A stretch of 64,000 bases of DNA from positions 124,001-188,000 of the forward strand of contig NZ_MSLT01000023.1 in assembly GCF_002149925.1 (NCBI RefSeq). Direction: 5' to 3'. Below, one piece after another: positions 33,645 to 44,054 of this stretch. The first letter of the stretch is position 1; each line of letters begins with the position of its first letter. The stretch comes from Thioflexithrix psekupsensis (GTDB taxonomy: Bacteria > Pseudomonadota > Gammaproteobacteria > Beggiatoales > Beggiatoaceae). Position numbers and translations under genes: made by a program. A model generated the notes under the pieces. It did no database searches. It was not told the origin of the DNA and saw only the letters and a program-made list of their open reading frames with translations.

Positions 33645-34775
33645 TACCAAAATTATGTGAGATATAAAAACAAATTAAGTTCTAATATCTAGCTAGATAT
33701 TAGGTATAAGATACTGTTTAATTTTATTAAACTTAAACACTTTACCTGACAAAAAGGTCTCAAACATACTAGTGACTTCTTTAAAGCTTGATAGACGATG
33801 AAAATTCTTTCTGACCCAATTCTTACCTTGAAGCCAAATATCCTCGACTGGATTTTGCTCTGGGGCATTGGGCGCAAATCTTAATAAACGAACTTTCCAT
33901 TCTGATTCTGGAAGTCCCCCATTTAATTTCTCTAAATAAGTTCTTAAACCTTCAGAACGATGATAACTTGCACCATCCCAAATAATCACATGACGGGCTT
34001 CTTTATATCTGTAAATGAGCCAGTTAATAAAGTCTATCGTATATTTTGTATCAGCTTTCTTTGCCCTATCTAAAATAAATTCTCCCGTATAAATATTCAC
34101 CGCTCCATACCACGTTTGAGAAGTGCGATAATTACTCATCTTTATTGACGTTCTTTCTCCTTTTTTCGACCAAACATAACCACAAATATCTCCCCACAAC
34201 TGATGGCTTTCGTCTTGCATCCAGTACATTACCTCTCCACTTTCTATCTGTTCACGCTCCTTATCTATTAAATCCTTAATCTCTTTTTTTTTAGCTTCTA
34301 CTTTTACCTCATCTTTTGCCGAATTCTCTTTGTGTGTCTTCTTATAACTTAAATTCGCTTCTTCTAATAATTTAGTATAAGAAGTATTTGAAGAATAGAA
34401 AACATCATACTCCTCTTTTAAGTATCTCTTTAGTTCCTCTATTGTTATTGTCTTCTTTTCTTGTATCCAATTAATCACATCTTCTCGTTCACGCGGCTTT
34501 AAATACCCTGGCGAGCCTTTATACGCTAACTTTAATCCTTCCACCCCTGACGCTAAATAAATGGCTTTCCATTTATCCACAAATTGCACACTGACACAAC
34601 ACGCTAAAGCCGCTTCCGCACGCACAAAACCAAGCAAAGACATTCTTACTGCCATCGCTCGCTTCACTTCTCTCGCTTCACCTGTTGACATTAACTCTTC
34701 TAAATCTTCATATCTCTTGTTCATTATTCTCTCCTATTTAAAAAGTATTATTATACGACTCTGAAAAAATTGGTA
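33645..34775 (-). mobile_element. IS630-family insertion sequence, copy 2 (1131 bp)
   Basis: Same length and, as far as I can read, same sequence as copy 1, flanked by TA at 33643-33644 and 34776-34777. It interrupts the WD40 gene, and the frame closes when it is removed, so this is a simple insertion. Identity of the two copies suggests recent movement. Confidence 0.94.
33693..34724 (-). CDS. IS630-family transposase
   Basis: 343 aa, identical in translation to the transposase at 10452-11483, with the same DDE residues D171, D250 and E294. It lies on the minus strand, against the direction of the interrupted WD40 gene. Intact and potentially able to move itself and related MITEs. Confidence 0.93.
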   Translation of the reverse strand: MNKRYEDLEELMSTGEAREVKRAMAVRMSLLGFVRAEAALACCVSVQFVDKWKAIYLASGVEGLKLAYKGSPGYLKPREREDVINWIQEKKTITIEELKRYLKEEYDVFYSSNTSYTKLLEEANLSYKKTHKENSAKDEVKVEAKKKEIKDLIDKEREQIESGEVMYWMQDESHQLWGDICGYVWSKKGERTSIKMSNYRTSQTWYGAVNIYTGEFILDRAKKADTKYTIDFINWLIYRYKEARHVIIWDGASYHRSEGLRTYLEKLNGGLPESEWKVRLLRFAPNAPEQNPVEDIWLQGKNWVRKNFHRLSSFKEVTSMFETFLSGKVFKFNKIKQYLIPNI

Positions 34776-35608
34776 TAGTGCATTCAAAGGGTGTGACCTC
34801 AGCCGCCTACAGTCCCGATGGCACGCGGATTGTCACCTCTTCTGGGGGGATATTTAGAGAACATAACTCTGCCCGCATTTGGGACGCGCAGACGGGGCGG
34901 ATGATAAACACCTTGATAGGTCATAAGGGTTGGGTGAGGTCAGCCGCCTACAGTCCCGATGGCACGCGGATTGTCACCGCTTCGGATGATAACACCGCCC
35001 GCGTGTGGGATGCACAAATGGGGCAGGAGATAGAAACAACCGCTAGGTACTATATGAAAGGGACTGAAGCCGCCTACAGTCCTGATGGCACACGGATTGT
35101 TACTAATAATACTGATGCTGCCTACGTGTGGAATACTGAAACATGGCAGTTACTGCATACACTGGATGGTTCGGGTCATGTGGGTGATGTAAACTCAGCC
35201 CACTACAGCCCAGATGGCAAGCGAATCATAACTGCTTCGGGTGAGTCGCTTCTTTATGATGATATGATTCGCATATGGGATGCGCAGACGGGGCAGATAA
35301 TACTTACCTTGAGTGGACACTCAAATTGGGTGAGTTCAGCCAAGTATAGTCCCGATGGCACACGGATTGTCAGTGCTTCTGCGGATGATACCACCCGCGT
35401 GTGGGATGCGCAGACGGGGCAGGCGATTCTCACCTTGCAAGGGCATTCAGATTGGGTGTACTCAGCCGCTTACAGTCCCGATGGCACGCGGATTGTCACC
35501 GCGTCAAGAGATAAAACCGCCCGCGTGTGGGATGCGCAGACGGGGGAGATGATCAGTGTGGATGGGGAGTGAGTTTGTTTGAATTTTCGTGCGCGATGGA
35601 CAGCAAGC

Positions 35609-35693
35609 GTAGGGTGTATAAACGCAGTGCCATACCCCTTTTTTCAATACGACTACCAACTTGGTGGATGACGCTATCGCTTATCCACCCTAC
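35609..35693. repeat. REP-like inverted repeat
   Basis: GTAGGGTGTATAA at the left and TTATCCACCCTAC at the right form an imperfect inverted pair about 85 bp long, with GTGGATGACGCTATCGC inside. This lies in the spacer between the WD40 stop and the MFS gene; no gene is seen in 35573-35766. Confidence 0.55.
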
Positions 35694-35766
35694 TTTATCG
35701 CTTTATCGCAAAAAGGATGATTGTTGGCAGGGTTTTCCTCATGCAACCGCTTTTGCCCCCTCAACC

Positions 35767-36903
35767 TCAACGCACATACCGCCAAGCCACCCAAACAGCA
35801 ACCGCACACATGAGCGCGGCTAATCCATAAGTGGCTGTTGCCCCAATCCGCTCCCATAAATGGCCGCTTAAATACGCGCCCACACCGCCACCCGCGCCAA
35901 AACTAATGCTGCTGTACAAGGCTTGTCCGCGTCCTTGTAAACGTCCTGTAAAGTAATGATGCACGTATTGAATTGCGGTGGCATGGTAAAGACCAAAACT
36001 GGCCGCATGTAATAATTGCGCGGCCATAAGCAACATCAGTGAATCCACATAATGCCCAATAAATAACCATCTGATTGCCGCTAATCCAATACTTAATATA
36101 AATAAATGCCGCAGTTCAAAACGCACTTGCAAACGGTGCATCATGACGAAAATTAACACTTCCGCAATCACACCCAATGCCCACAATTTTCCAATCAGTT
36201 CTAAACTATAACCTGCATCTTGTAAATAAATAGAATAAAAGGTGTAATAAACGCCATGACTGACTTGGTTAATAAAACAAACGGTTAATAACGCAATAAC
36301 GGGCTTTTGTTTTAACACATTCCATAAAGATAATTTAACTTCTGCATGTTCCCATTTGGGGACATCAACAATGACTAAAGTGCTGCCCCATAATCCTAAT
36401 AATAATAACCAAATAATCCACGGCAGCCAATCAATCACATAATGTTGAAAAAAATAACCCGCACACACCACACTAATAATAAACCCAATTGATCCCCACA
36501 CCCGCAATTGACTATAACGGTGATTGTCTTTCCCTAAATGAGAAAAAGTCATGGCTTCTAATAGCGGTAAAATGGCATTCCAAAAAAAACCAAACAGCAG
36601 CATCACCCCCATAAGCCACCAATAGCCGCTGTTGATAAACACGCCCGTAAAAGCCAAAACGGTAAAGCCACCCCCTAATTGGATTAAACTTAAACGTTTC
36701 GCGCCATGATCCGCTAACCAGCCCCAAATATTGGGGCCAATTAATTTGGTCAACATTAACAAGGCCATTAAACTGCCAATTGCTTGCGGAGTTAGACCTA
36801 AAGATTGCAGATATAATGACCAAAACGGCAGCAATGCCCCTAATGCACTAAAATAGAAAAAATAAAGCCCCGATAATCGCCAATACGGTAAAGAATGAGC
36901 CAT
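35767..36903 (-). CDS. MFS transporter (HcaT/MFS_1-like)
   Basis: 378 aa from ATG 36903; a longer frame would overlap aroC. Twelve hydrophobic segments are visible. The start YWRLSGLYFFYFSALGALLPFWSLYLQSLG and the text GSLMALLMLTKLIGPNIWGWLADH are typical of the MFS_1-like group that includes the 3-phenylpropionate transporter HcaT and nucleoside-type permeases. The second half includes HAASFGLYHATAIQYVHHYF and GRGQALYSSISFGAGGGVGAYLSG. The substrate is not known. It lies 7 bp downstream of aroC on the same strand, so they are probably co-transcribed, an arrangement that may be only positional. Confidence 0.87.
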   Translation of the reverse strand: MAHSLPYWRLSGLYFFYFSALGALLPFWSLYLQSLGLTPQAIGSLMALLMLTKLIGPNIWGWLADHGAKRLSLIQLGGGFTVLAFTGVFINSGYWWLMGVMLLFGFFWNAILPLLEAMTFSHLGKDNHRYSQLRVWGSIGFIISVVCAGYFFQHYVIDWLPWIIWLLLLGLWGSTLVIVDVPKWEHAEVKLSLWNVLKQKPVIALLTVCFINQVSHGVYYTFYSIYLQDAGYSLELIGKLWALGVIAEVLIFVMMHRLQVRFELRHLFILSIGLAAIRWLFIGHYVDSLMLLMAAQLLHAASFGLYHATAIQYVHHYFTGRLQGRGQALYSSISFGAGGGVGAYLSGHLWERIGATATYGLAALMCAVAVWVAWRYVR

Positions 36904-36910
36904 GCTATTT

Positions 36911-38029
36911 TTAATCGTCAAGAGAAACGGGCGAAGCGGGAATAATCGGCGTGTCGCAGCGCACACCCGCATTTTGACCGCGATGGCGCAACGCATGATC
37001 CATTAACACCAAAGCCAACATGGCTTCAGCAATGGGTGTGGCACGAATGCCTACACAGGGATCATGCCGTCCCGTTGTCACCACCTCGGCCGAATTGCCG
37101 TGTACATCAATTGTGCGCCCCGGTAAGCGTAAACTTGACGTGGGTTTTAAGGCTAAATGCGCGATCACGTCTTGTCCAGAGGAAATGCCGCCCAAAATAC
37201 CGCCCGCATGATTGCTGAGAAAACCCGCAGGTGTCATCTCATCGCGGTGTACCGTGCCTTTTTGTTCTACGCAAGCAAAACCATCCCCAATTTCCACGCC
37301 TTTAACCGCATTAATTCCCATTAAAGCGTGCGCAATATCCGCATCTAAACGGTCAAAAATAGGCTCTCCCCAACCGGGCAACATGCCACTGGCTATTACG
37401 GTGATTTTTGCCCCAATCGAATTGCCTTCTTTACGCAAATTATCCATATATTCTTCTAATGTTGGAATTAAATTAATATCAGGACAGAAAAAAGGATTTT
37501 GATTCACCACATTCCAATCAAAATTTTCATTGACCGTTTTAATTGGCCCTAATTGCGATAAATAACCGCGAATCATCACGCCGTAATGTTGGTGTAAATA
37601 TTTTTTAGCAATGCCACCGGCCGCGACGCGAATGGCCGTTTCTCGTGCCGAAGCCCGGCCACCACCGCGATAATCTCGAAAACCATATTTTTGTTGATAG
37701 GTGTAATCGGCATGGGCAGGACGAAATAAATCTTTAATATTCCCATAATCTTTAGAGCGTTGATCTTCATTTTCGATCGATAACGCAATAGGACAGCCGG
37801 TGGTGTGTCCTTCAAAAACACCCGATAAAATTTTAACCTGATCCGGTTCGCGGCGTTGTGTGGTGTGACGCGATTGGCCGGGTCGTCGTCGGTCTAAATC
37901 GGCTTGTAAATCCGCTTCACACAAGGGCAAACCCGGCGGACAACCATCCACAATGCCACCAATCGCCACACCATGACTTTCACCAAATGAAGTCAGGGTA
38001 AATAATTTTCCTATAGTATTACCAGACAT
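36911..38029 (-). CDS. aroC: Chorismate synthase
   Basis: 372 aa. Converts 5-enolpyruvylshikimate-3-phosphate to chorismate, the last shared step to aromatic amino acids, using reduced FMN. Signatures: the N-terminal [70 protein letters not shown], and the C-terminal [29 protein letters not shown]. The length is normal for proteobacteria. The first codon ATG 38029 lies about 70 bp from the kinase gene's stop. Confidence 0.98.
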   Translation of the reverse strand: MSGNTIGKLFTLTSFGESHGVAIGGIVDGCPPGLPLCEADLQADLDRRRPGQSRHTTQRREPDQVKILSGVFEGHTTGCPIALSIENEDQRSKDYGNIKDLFRPAHADYTYQQKYGFRDYRGGGRASARETAIRVAAGGIAKKYLHQHYGVMIRGYLSQLGPIKTVNENFDWNVVNQNPFFCPDINLIPTLEEYMDNLRKEGNSIGAKITVIASGMLPGWGEPIFDRLDADIAHALMGINAVKGVEIGDGFACVEQKGTVHRDEMTPAGFLSNHAGGILGGISSGQDVIAHLALKPTSSLRLPGRTIDVHGNSAEVVTTGRHDPCVGIRATPIAEAMLALVLMDHALRHRGQNAGVRCDTPIIPASPVSLDD

Positions 38030-38098
38030 AATGAACCATTTTATTCCATCTAAAAAAACGCGCAGTTTAACATAGCGCAGGAAAAGTGAAAAAAGAAC

Positions 38099-40585
38099 TT
38101 AAAAAGTCGGAGTAAAAATAACACTTTTTGGCGGAGGATCATTCGGTTTTAAACCCGCTTCTAATTCCACCCGCAACGTCAATAAACCAGTATGATTGGG
38201 TTGGATTGATAAACCTTTATGAATCCAATTTAAGCCTTCTTGCCAACGACGTTGTTCTTTGGCTAATTCGGCTTGTTGTTGATAATATTGAACAATACGG
38301 GTTAATTTACGACTTACCGCAGGTTGTTGTGGGTCTAGGCGGAGAATCTGTTGATAACGTTCTGTGGCGATGTCGTATTGCCCTAAAGCGAAGGCTTGAT
38401 TGCCTTGTTGTATTAATTCTTGTATCCATTGTTGTTGTGGCGTTAATTGCGGCGCGGGCGGTTTTTCAATGTCTACTACAGCGGGCGCAGGCGGTGGTGT
38501 TTCTACCGGTGCAGTGACCGCTGGCGGCGGTGGATTTTGTGGTGGTGGCGGTGGCGCGGACAATTGTTGTTGTAACTGTTGTAAACCCATGTGATTTGGC
38601 ACTAAAGCCAGACCTTTGTCGATTAATGTGCGACGACGTGCGATACGATTTTCTTGCCGCGCCAATTGTTCATAGTGATCCGCAAGGCGTTGAATACCCG
38701 TCAATGCTTCAGTATGACGCGGTTGCAGTTGTAAAATTCTTTGGTATAACTCATACGCATTGTTGCCTACAGGTTCTGTTAAACGATGGGCTTGGCGATG
38801 TTGTTCGGCTTGTTTTAATAATAAATCAATCTGTTGTTGGGTTTCTTGCTGCTGTTGTTGCTGTTGCTGTAAAGCCAGTAAACCCACATGGTGCGGAAAC
38901 CAACGCAACCCTTCTTCGAGAAAAAACAATTGTGCGGCCGGATCAAGCGCATGTTCTCGCACCAGTGTCTCGTAGCGCGTGGCAATTTCTTGTAATCCTT
39001 CAGTCGCTGCCACGTGTTCTGGATAAGCGGTGAGCAGTTGTTGGTACAGTTGCACCGCTTCGCTTAGTTGCGATAAGGCCACGGCTTGGCGCGCCTGTTG
39101 TAACATTTGGGATAATTGTACATCGCGGTCATGTTGTTTTTGGGCTTCGGTTACTTGTTGATCGCGCTGTTGTTGCCATTGGTTTTGCCAGTGTAATAAA
39201 ATTTCATCATTGGGTGATACAATAAGTTCCTGTTGAATCGCTTGAGCGACTTGTTCCCATTGTTGTTTATTGTAGGCCTGTTCGGCTTGGTGTTGATAAT
39301 AGCGTAACAGTTGCTTTACACCTGATAAGGCTGCGGGATGTTCGGGATCGCGTTGTAATATTTTTTGATAGCGCGCATAGGCATTTTCTCCTTCGGGAGA
39401 AAGTAAACGCCCTTGTTGCCAATCGAATTCGGCTTGTTGTAACCACTGTGCCAATTGCTGCTCTCGCTCATAACGGGCGTATAAGAAAAGACCCGCACTC
39501 GATACCAAACCCAAAACAATCATGGCTAAAATAGGCCAACGAATCGAGGTTTGTTTGACGACAGGTACGGGCAATTCTTCGGGAATCGGCTGTCCTTGCA
39601 ACGCGGCTTTAAATTGGCGCACGGTTTGAAAACGTTGCGTATGTTGCAAAGCTAACGCTCGCGTGATCGCATCCAGCACTCCCGCAGGTATATTCGCATC
39701 GGGAACTAATTGCGATAACGGCAATAAATGATCTCCCGCCAAGCGATCCGTTGCTGCGGGGGGTAAACGTCCTGTGAGCAGCAGATACAATAATGCTCCA
39801 CAGGCATAAATATCAGTCCACGCGCCAATTTTCCCCCGCCCTGAATACTGCTCAATGGGCGAATAACCGTGTTTTAACACTAAATCTAAAGTTTGACTGT
39901 TTTCGCCCACCACGTGCCGCGCTGCACCAAAATCAATTAGAATAGGTGTGCCATCTTTCAAAATGCGAATGTTTTGTAATGAAATATCGCGGTGATAGAG
40001 CTGTTGATGGTGAACGGTGTCTAACGCATCCAAAATCGGTAAAATAATCTGTAACGCATGAGCGATGGGTAAACGATGTTTATCTTGTTTCAGTAAAACA
40101 TCGGTTAAATTCTCGCCATCTAAGTATTCCATCACCATATAGCCCGTTTGTTGGGCTTCAAAAAAGTGAATCACGCGCACAATATGTGGATGATCAAAAC
40201 GCGCCAAATGACGGGCTTCTTCAATAAAAAGGCGTAAACCTTGTTGAAAAGCGGTTTCTTGTTTTTTGATCGGAATGACCGTTGCAGTGACCATATCGCG
40301 GGTGGCCAACGTCGCGGGTAAATATTCTTTAATGGCGACTTTTTTTTGTAGCCAGCCATCAAATGCAGTGTAAGTGATGCCAAACCCCCCTTGTCCTAAG
40401 CATTTGCCGATTAAATATTGGTTTTTTAACAGGGTACGGGGTTTAAGGTATAATGGATGGTTTTTATGTTGACGTTCGTCATAGCCACAATACGGACAAC
40501 ACGGTGCAGTCCCCTTGTCTTGCATACAGTTAAGACAACGCGATTCAGGAGTCAATTGACGAATGACTTGTTGTACGACATTCAT
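38099..40585 (-). CDS. Membrane-anchored Ser/Thr protein kinase with zinc ribbon and TPR-like repeats
   Basis: 828 aa. Residues 17-33 form a C-x2-C-x9-C-x2-C zinc ribbon (CLNC...CPYC). The kinase domain follows at about 55-335: glycine loop GQGGFGITY (64-72), VAIKEYL with Lys86, HRDISLQN with Asp200 and Asn205, DFGAAR with Asp218, and GYSPIEQY in the activation segment. One membrane segment at about 350-372 separates it from a periplasmic, Gln-rich part with at least three TPR-like repeats of the kind NAYxxYQxILxxxPxH plus a Pro-rich linker near 685-715. Such Hanks-type kinases phosphorylate proteins in response to signals; the external repeats may be the sensor. HRDISLQN is a bacterial variant of HRDLKPEN. 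Confidence 0.9.
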   Translation of the reverse strand: MNVVQQVIRQLTPESRCLNCMQDKGTAPCCPYCGYDERQHKNHPLYLKPRTLLKNQYLIGKCLGQGGFGITYTAFDGWLQKKVAIKEYLPATLATRDMVTATVIPIKKQETAFQQGLRLFIEEARHLARFDHPHIVRVIHFFEAQQTGYMVMEYLDGENLTDVLLKQDKHRLPIAHALQIILPILDALDTVHHQQLYHRDISLQNIRILKDGTPILIDFGAARHVVGENSQTLDLVLKHGYSPIEQYSGRGKIGAWTDIYACGALLYLLLTGRLPPAATDRLAGDHLLPLSQLVPDANIPAGVLDAITRALALQHTQRFQTVRQFKAALQGQPIPEELPVPVVKQTSIRWPILAMIVLGLVSSAGLFLYARYEREQQLAQWLQQAEFDWQQGRLLSPEGENAYARYQKILQRDPEHPAALSGVKQLLRYYQHQAEQAYNKQQWEQVAQAIQQELIVSPNDEILLHWQNQWQQQRDQQVTEAQKQHDRDVQLSQMLQQARQAVALSQLSEAVQLYQQLLTAYPEHVAATEGLQEIATRYETLVREHALDPAAQLFFLEEGLRWFPHHVGLLALQQQQQQQQETQQQIDLLLKQAEQHRQAHRLTEPVGNNAYELYQRILQLQPRHTEALTGIQRLADHYEQLARQENRIARRRTLIDKGLALVPNHMGLQQLQQQLSAPPPPPQNPPPPAVTAPVETPPPAPAVVDIEKPPAPQLTPQQQWIQELIQQGNQAFALGQYDIATERYQQILRLDPQQPAVSRKLTRIVQYYQQQAELAKEQRRWQEGLNWIHKGLSIQPNHTGLLTLRVELEAGLKPNDPPPKSVIFTPTF

Positions 40586-40730
40586 GGTATATAACGAGAC
40601 AGTGCGCAGTATTAGGTTTTTAAAAGACAGAATTTATGACAACCCGTTTTTTCGTCATGGGTCGGTTTGTTGGCTTAAAGCAAGACCCTGACTCCCACGA
40701 TTTTTCAGTTTTAGGATAACACAACCCACA

Positions 40731-41180
40731 ATGACGGCCACCATTTTAGTCCTGCACGGGCCCAACTTAAATCGGCTAGGCAGCAGAGAACCCGAAAAAT
40801 ACGGACACACGCGGTTAGACACCATTAATGAACAGTTATCCCAGTTGGCTACACAACAAGGTTACACGCTGGTGAGTCTGCAAAGCAATTCTGAAGCACA
40901 ACTCATCGAGCGCATTCATTCCGCCGCCGACGAATCAATAGCCTTTATTATTTTTAACCCAGCCGCATTTACCCATACCAGTGTTGCCTTACGCGATGCG
41001 TTATTGGCTGCGGCCATTCCTTTTATTGAGGTGCATTTGTCCAATGTTCATGCCCGCGAGCCATTTCGTCATCATTCTTATTTTTCTGACATTGCGGTGG
41101 GGGTTATCACTGGGCTGGGAGCAAAAGGTTATTTGCTGGCTTTAGACGCGGCACTTTCTATTCTTTCAAATACGGAATAA
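40731..41180 (+). CDS. aroQ: 3-dehydroquinate dehydratase, type II
   Basis: 149 aa, normal for the small dodecameric type II enzyme of the shikimate pathway. Motifs: [21 protein letters not shown] with the catalytic lid and Tyr, [37 protein letters not shown] and [19 protein letters not shown]. First gene of an aroQ-accB-accC run, an order common in gammaproteobacteria, with 6 bp to accB. No strong ribosome site is seen before ATG 40731. Confidence 0.97.
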   Translation: MTATILVLHGPNLNRLGSREPEKYGHTRLDTINEQLSQLATQQGYTLVSLQSNSEAQLIERIHSAADESIAFIIFNPAAFTHTSVALRDALLAAAIPFIEVHLSNVHAREPFRHHSYFSDIAVGVITGLGAKGYLLALDAALSILSNTE

Positions 41181-41186
41181 AACCCT

Positions 41187-41657
41187 ATGGATATTCGTAA
41201 AGTCAAGAAATTGATTGAGATGTTAGAAGCCTCCGATGTGATGGAAATTGAGATTCGAGAAGGCGAAGAATCGGTGCGAATTAGTCGTTATCAAGCCGCT
41301 CATCCGGTGATGCCGTCCCATGCGCCTGTGGTTTATGGGCATTCCTCCCCGACAACAACGGTAAGCCATGAGAACAGCCCCCCGCCACCAGATAATACAA
41401 CTACTCCAGCCAACCCCCATTCAGAACACGTGATCACCTCTCCGATGGTGGGAACGTTTTACCGTTCAGCGTCTCCGACCACTAAGCCTTTTGTTGAAGA
41501 AGGCACGCAGGTGAATGAAGGGGATACAATATGTATCATCGAAGCGATGAAAATTCTGAATCAAATTACCGCAGAACGCACGGGTGTCATTAAAAAAGTA
41601 TTGGTGGAAAATGGCGCGCCTGTCGAATACGGTCAGCCTTTGTTTGTCATGCTGTAG
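41187..41657 (+). CDS. accB: Biotin carboxyl carrier protein of acetyl-CoA carboxylase
   Basis: 156 aa. The N-terminal helix ([33 protein letters not shown]) dimerises and docks on AccC. A Pro/Thr-rich linker (about 50-78) follows, then the biotinyl domain ([17 protein letters not shown] ... [14 protein letters not shown]) with the Lys of EAMK as the biotin site. It carries CO2 between biotin carboxylase and the carboxyltransferase in the first step of fatty-acid synthesis. It sits directly between aroQ and accC, a classical operon. Confidence 0.98.
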   Translation: MDIRKVKKLIEMLEASDVMEIEIREGEESVRISRYQAAHPVMPSHAPVVYGHSSPTTTVSHENSPPPPDNTTTPANPHSEHVITSPMVGTFYRSASPTTKPFVEEGTQVNEGDTICIIEAMKILNQITAERTGVIKKVLVENGAPVEYGQPLFVML

Positions 41658-41675
41658 TATCAAGGAGTGCTATTT

Positions 41676-43025
41676 GTGGAATTTTCTAAAATTGTCATTG
41701 CCAATCGCGGAGAAATCGCTTTGCGTATTCTGCGTGCTTGTCGAGAAATGGGCATTCGCACGGTCGCCGTGCATTCCTCGGCGGATCGGGATTTAAAACA
41801 TGTGCGTTTAGCGGATGAATCGGTGTGTATTGGGCCGCCGTCGTCTTTGGAAAGTTATTTAAATATTCCGGCGGTGATTAGTGCGGCTGAAGTCACTGAT
41901 GCGGTGGCGATTCATCCCGGTTATGGTTTTTTGGCAGAAAATGCGGATTTTGCTGAACGGGTGGAAAAAAGTGGCTTTATTTTTATTGGCCCGCGTCCAG
42001 AAACCATTCGCTTAATGGGCGATAAAATTTCAGCCATCCGCGCTATGAAACAAGCAGGCGTACCGTGTGTACCGGGATCGGATGGGCCGTTGCCGGATGA
42101 CGAAGATGAATGTTTACGTTTAGGGCGTGAAGTGGGTTATCCGGTGATTATTAAAGCCACTGGCGGCGGCGGCGGGCGTGGAATGCGCGTGGTGCGTCAA
42201 GAGTCGGAGTTGTTAGAATCGATTGCCCTCACACGCAACGAAGCCGCCAACGCTTTTGGCAACAGCCAAGTGTACATGGAAAAATTCTTAGAAAATCCAC
42301 GTCATATCGAATTCCAAGTGTTAGCGGATGAACACGGCCAAGCGATTCATTTGGGTGAACGGGATTGTTCTATGCAGCGTCGGCATCAGAAAGTCATCGA
42401 AGAAGCACCGGCACCGGGATTAAGTCACGAATTGCGAATGCAAATTGGCGCACGTTGCGCCCAAGCCTGTCGAGACATTGCTTATCGCGGAGCGGGAACA
42501 TTTGAATTCTTATACCAAGACGGGCAGTTTTACTTTATCGAGATGAATACACGTATTCAAGTGGAACATCCCGTGACCGAACAGGTTACTGGGGTGGATT
42601 TGGTGCGGGAACAGTTGCGTATTGCGATGGGAGAACCGTTGAGTTTTCGCCAAGAAGATATTGTCATTCGTGGTCATGCGATTGAATGCCGTATTAATGC
42701 CGAAGACCCGCAAACGTTTATGCCCTCACCGGGAACGATTACCCGCTATCATGCGCCGGGTGGGCCGGGTGTGCGGGTGGATACGCATATTTATAGTGGC
42801 TATCGCGTCCCGCCTTATTACGATTCGATGGTGGGAAAAGTGATTACTTTTAGTGATACTAGAGCATCGGCATTAGCCAGAATGTGCGTGGCTTTGGATG
42901 AAATGATTGTTGAGGGAATTAAGACCAATATTCCTTTACACCAATCTTTACTACGCGATCCCAATTTCCAACACGGTGAGTTAAATATTCACTATTTGGA
43001 AAAGAAATTAAAAGGTTTAATTTGA
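41676..43025 (+). CDS. accC: Biotin carboxylase subunit of acetyl-CoA carboxylase
   Basis: 449 aa from GTG 41676, chosen because AGGAG ends 9 bases upstream and the length equals the E. coli protein; GTG 41667 would touch the ribosome site. It carboxylates biotin on AccB using ATP and bicarbonate. Motifs: [48 protein letters not shown] (ATP-grasp loop), [50 protein letters not shown] with the catalytic Arg/Glu set. It is followed by a hairpin at 43031. Confidence 0.98.
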   Translation: MEFSKIVIANRGEIALRILRACREMGIRTVAVHSSADRDLKHVRLADESVCIGPPSSLESYLNIPAVISAAEVTDAVAIHPGYGFLAENADFAERVEKSGFIFIGPRPETIRLMGDKISAIRAMKQAGVPCVPGSDGPLPDDEDECLRLGREVGYPVIIKATGGGGGRGMRVVRQESELLESIALTRNEAANAFGNSQVYMEKFLENPRHIEFQVLADEHGQAIHLGERDCSMQRRHQKVIEEAPAPGLSHELRMQIGARCAQACRDIAYRGAGTFEFLYQDGQFYFIEMNTRIQVEHPVTEQVTGVDLVREQLRIAMGEPLSFRQEDIVIRGHAIECRINAEDPQTFMPSPGTITRYHAPGGPGVRVDTHIYSGYRVPPYYDSMVGKVITFSDTRASALARMCVALDEMIVEGIKTNIPLHQSLLRDPNFQHGELNIHYLEKKLKGLI

Positions 43026-43030
43026 TGGCT

Positions 43031-43082
43031 GGTCTGAAATCAGAATAGTTTTAGTCTAATCACCCAATTTTGATTTCAGACC
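43031..43082 (+). terminator. Hairpin after accC, probable terminator
   Basis: GGTCTGAAATCA (43031-43042) is perfectly complementary to TGATTTCAGACC (43071-43082), with a 28-base loop and TTT after. It lies just past the accC stop and would separate accBC from bioC. The long loop and short T-run make it moderate in confidence. Confidence 0.6.
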
Positions 43083-43125
43083 TTTAGCCATTAAAATAAA
43101 AATATTATTATTGAGGACAGTCACC

Positions 43126-44043
43126 TTGTCGTTAGTTTCACCTGATTTTTTAGCCCGTGATAAAGTGGCGCAATCTTTTGGACGCATGGCCGCCCAATAT
43201 GAGCAGCACGCCCAATTACAACAGTTTATTGGTGATTTTTTATTAGAACGATTACACGATATAAAAATAAACCCACAACGTATTGTTGATTTAGGTTCAG
43301 GCAGTGGTTGGTTAAGTCGAAAATTAACGGCACGTTATCCGAAAGCGACTTGTTACAGCCTTGATGTGGCCTTACCGATGTTGCAACAAGCCCAGCAAAA
43401 GCGTCCGGTGTCTTTTTGGCCATTTTCTCGTCCGCGTCAATTTTTGATTTGTGCCGATGCCATGCAATTGCCTTTAGCGGATCACAGTATTGATTTATTA
43501 GTGTCTAATTTAATGTTGCAATGGTGTAATGATTTCGCGCCTATTTTTCAAGAAATAGCCAGAGTATTAAAACCAGATGGGATTTTATTATTTACCAGTT
43601 TTGGCCCTGATACGTTACGCGAATTAAGACAAAGTTGGGCAACGGTTGATAATTATAGTCATGTCAATCGTTTTATTGACATGCACGATTTAGGCGATGC
43701 GTTATTACGCTCAGGATTCACCCATCCTGTTATGGATACGGATTGGCTTTATTACCATTATCCCGATGTAAAAAGTATTTTGCGCAGTTTAAAAAACATT
43801 GGCGCGCACAATATCATGCAAGGTCGTTTAAAAACCTTGACGGGAAAAAATCGTTTTCAACAAATGATTCAAGCCTACGAAACGTTACGGCAACAACAGG
43901 GATTACCGGTGACGTATGAAGTGATTTATGGTCATGCTGTGGGACAAAGCGTCAAACATTCGGCGAAACCGTCTCAAAATGAATCTTCTCCGCACCTTGT
44001 CAACGTGCCGATTTCTGCGATTGGGCGCATCAAAAAGGCATAG
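43126..44043 (+). CDS. bioC: Malonyl-ACP O-methyltransferase BioC-like
   Basis: 305 aa from TTG 43126, chosen for GAGG about 9 bases upstream; a TTG at 43111 is possible. BioC methylates malonyl-ACP to start pimelate synthesis for biotin. Signs: DKVAQSFGRMAAQYEQHAQLQ at the N-terminus, RIVDLGSGSGWLSRKL (SAM motif I), FLICADAMQLPLADHSIDLLVSNLMLQWC, ARVLKPDGILLFTSFGPDTLRELR and HDLGDALLRSGF, all BioC-like. Lying right after the biotin-dependent accBC genes fits a biotin role, though no other bio gene is adjacent. It converges with the large GGDEF/EAL gene, 11 bp between stops. Confidence 0.9.
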   Translation: MSLVSPDFLARDKVAQSFGRMAAQYEQHAQLQQFIGDFLLERLHDIKINPQRIVDLGSGSGWLSRKLTARYPKATCYSLDVALPMLQQAQQKRPVSFWPFSRPRQFLICADAMQLPLADHSIDLLVSNLMLQWCNDFAPIFQEIARVLKPDGILLFTSFGPDTLRELRQSWATVDNYSHVNRFIDMHDLGDALLRSGFTHPVMDTDWLYYHYPDVKSILRSLKNIGAHNIMQGRLKTLTGKNRFQQMIQAYETLRQQQGLPVTYEVIYGHAVGQSVKHSAKPSQNESSPHLVNVPISAIGRIKKA

Positions 44044-44054
44044 GGATTTTTGCC

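Larger units (their letters stand above)
33606..35572 (+). pseudogene. WD40-repeat gene interrupted by IS630 copy 2
   Basis: Upstream of the IS, AAGGGATGAACTTA leads to ATG 33606 and 13 codons (MKQIEKARLLFLL). If the IS and one TA are removed, codon 13 (CTA) is followed directly by GTG 34778 and the frame continues to TGA 35570-35572, giving 277 residues. The downstream part holds six WD40 repeats with YSPDGTRIVTAS and RVWDAQTGQ units, enough for most of a beta propeller; a seventh may be lost. WD40 propellers are protein-binding platforms, in such bacteria often linked with caspase or kinase domains. The piece after the IS has no good ribosome site of its own. Confidence 0.75.

Noticed and set aside
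35527-35823. 98-codon frame after the WD40 gene
   Set aside because: It begins inside the WD40 gene in another frame and crosses a REP-like repeat; no coding character.
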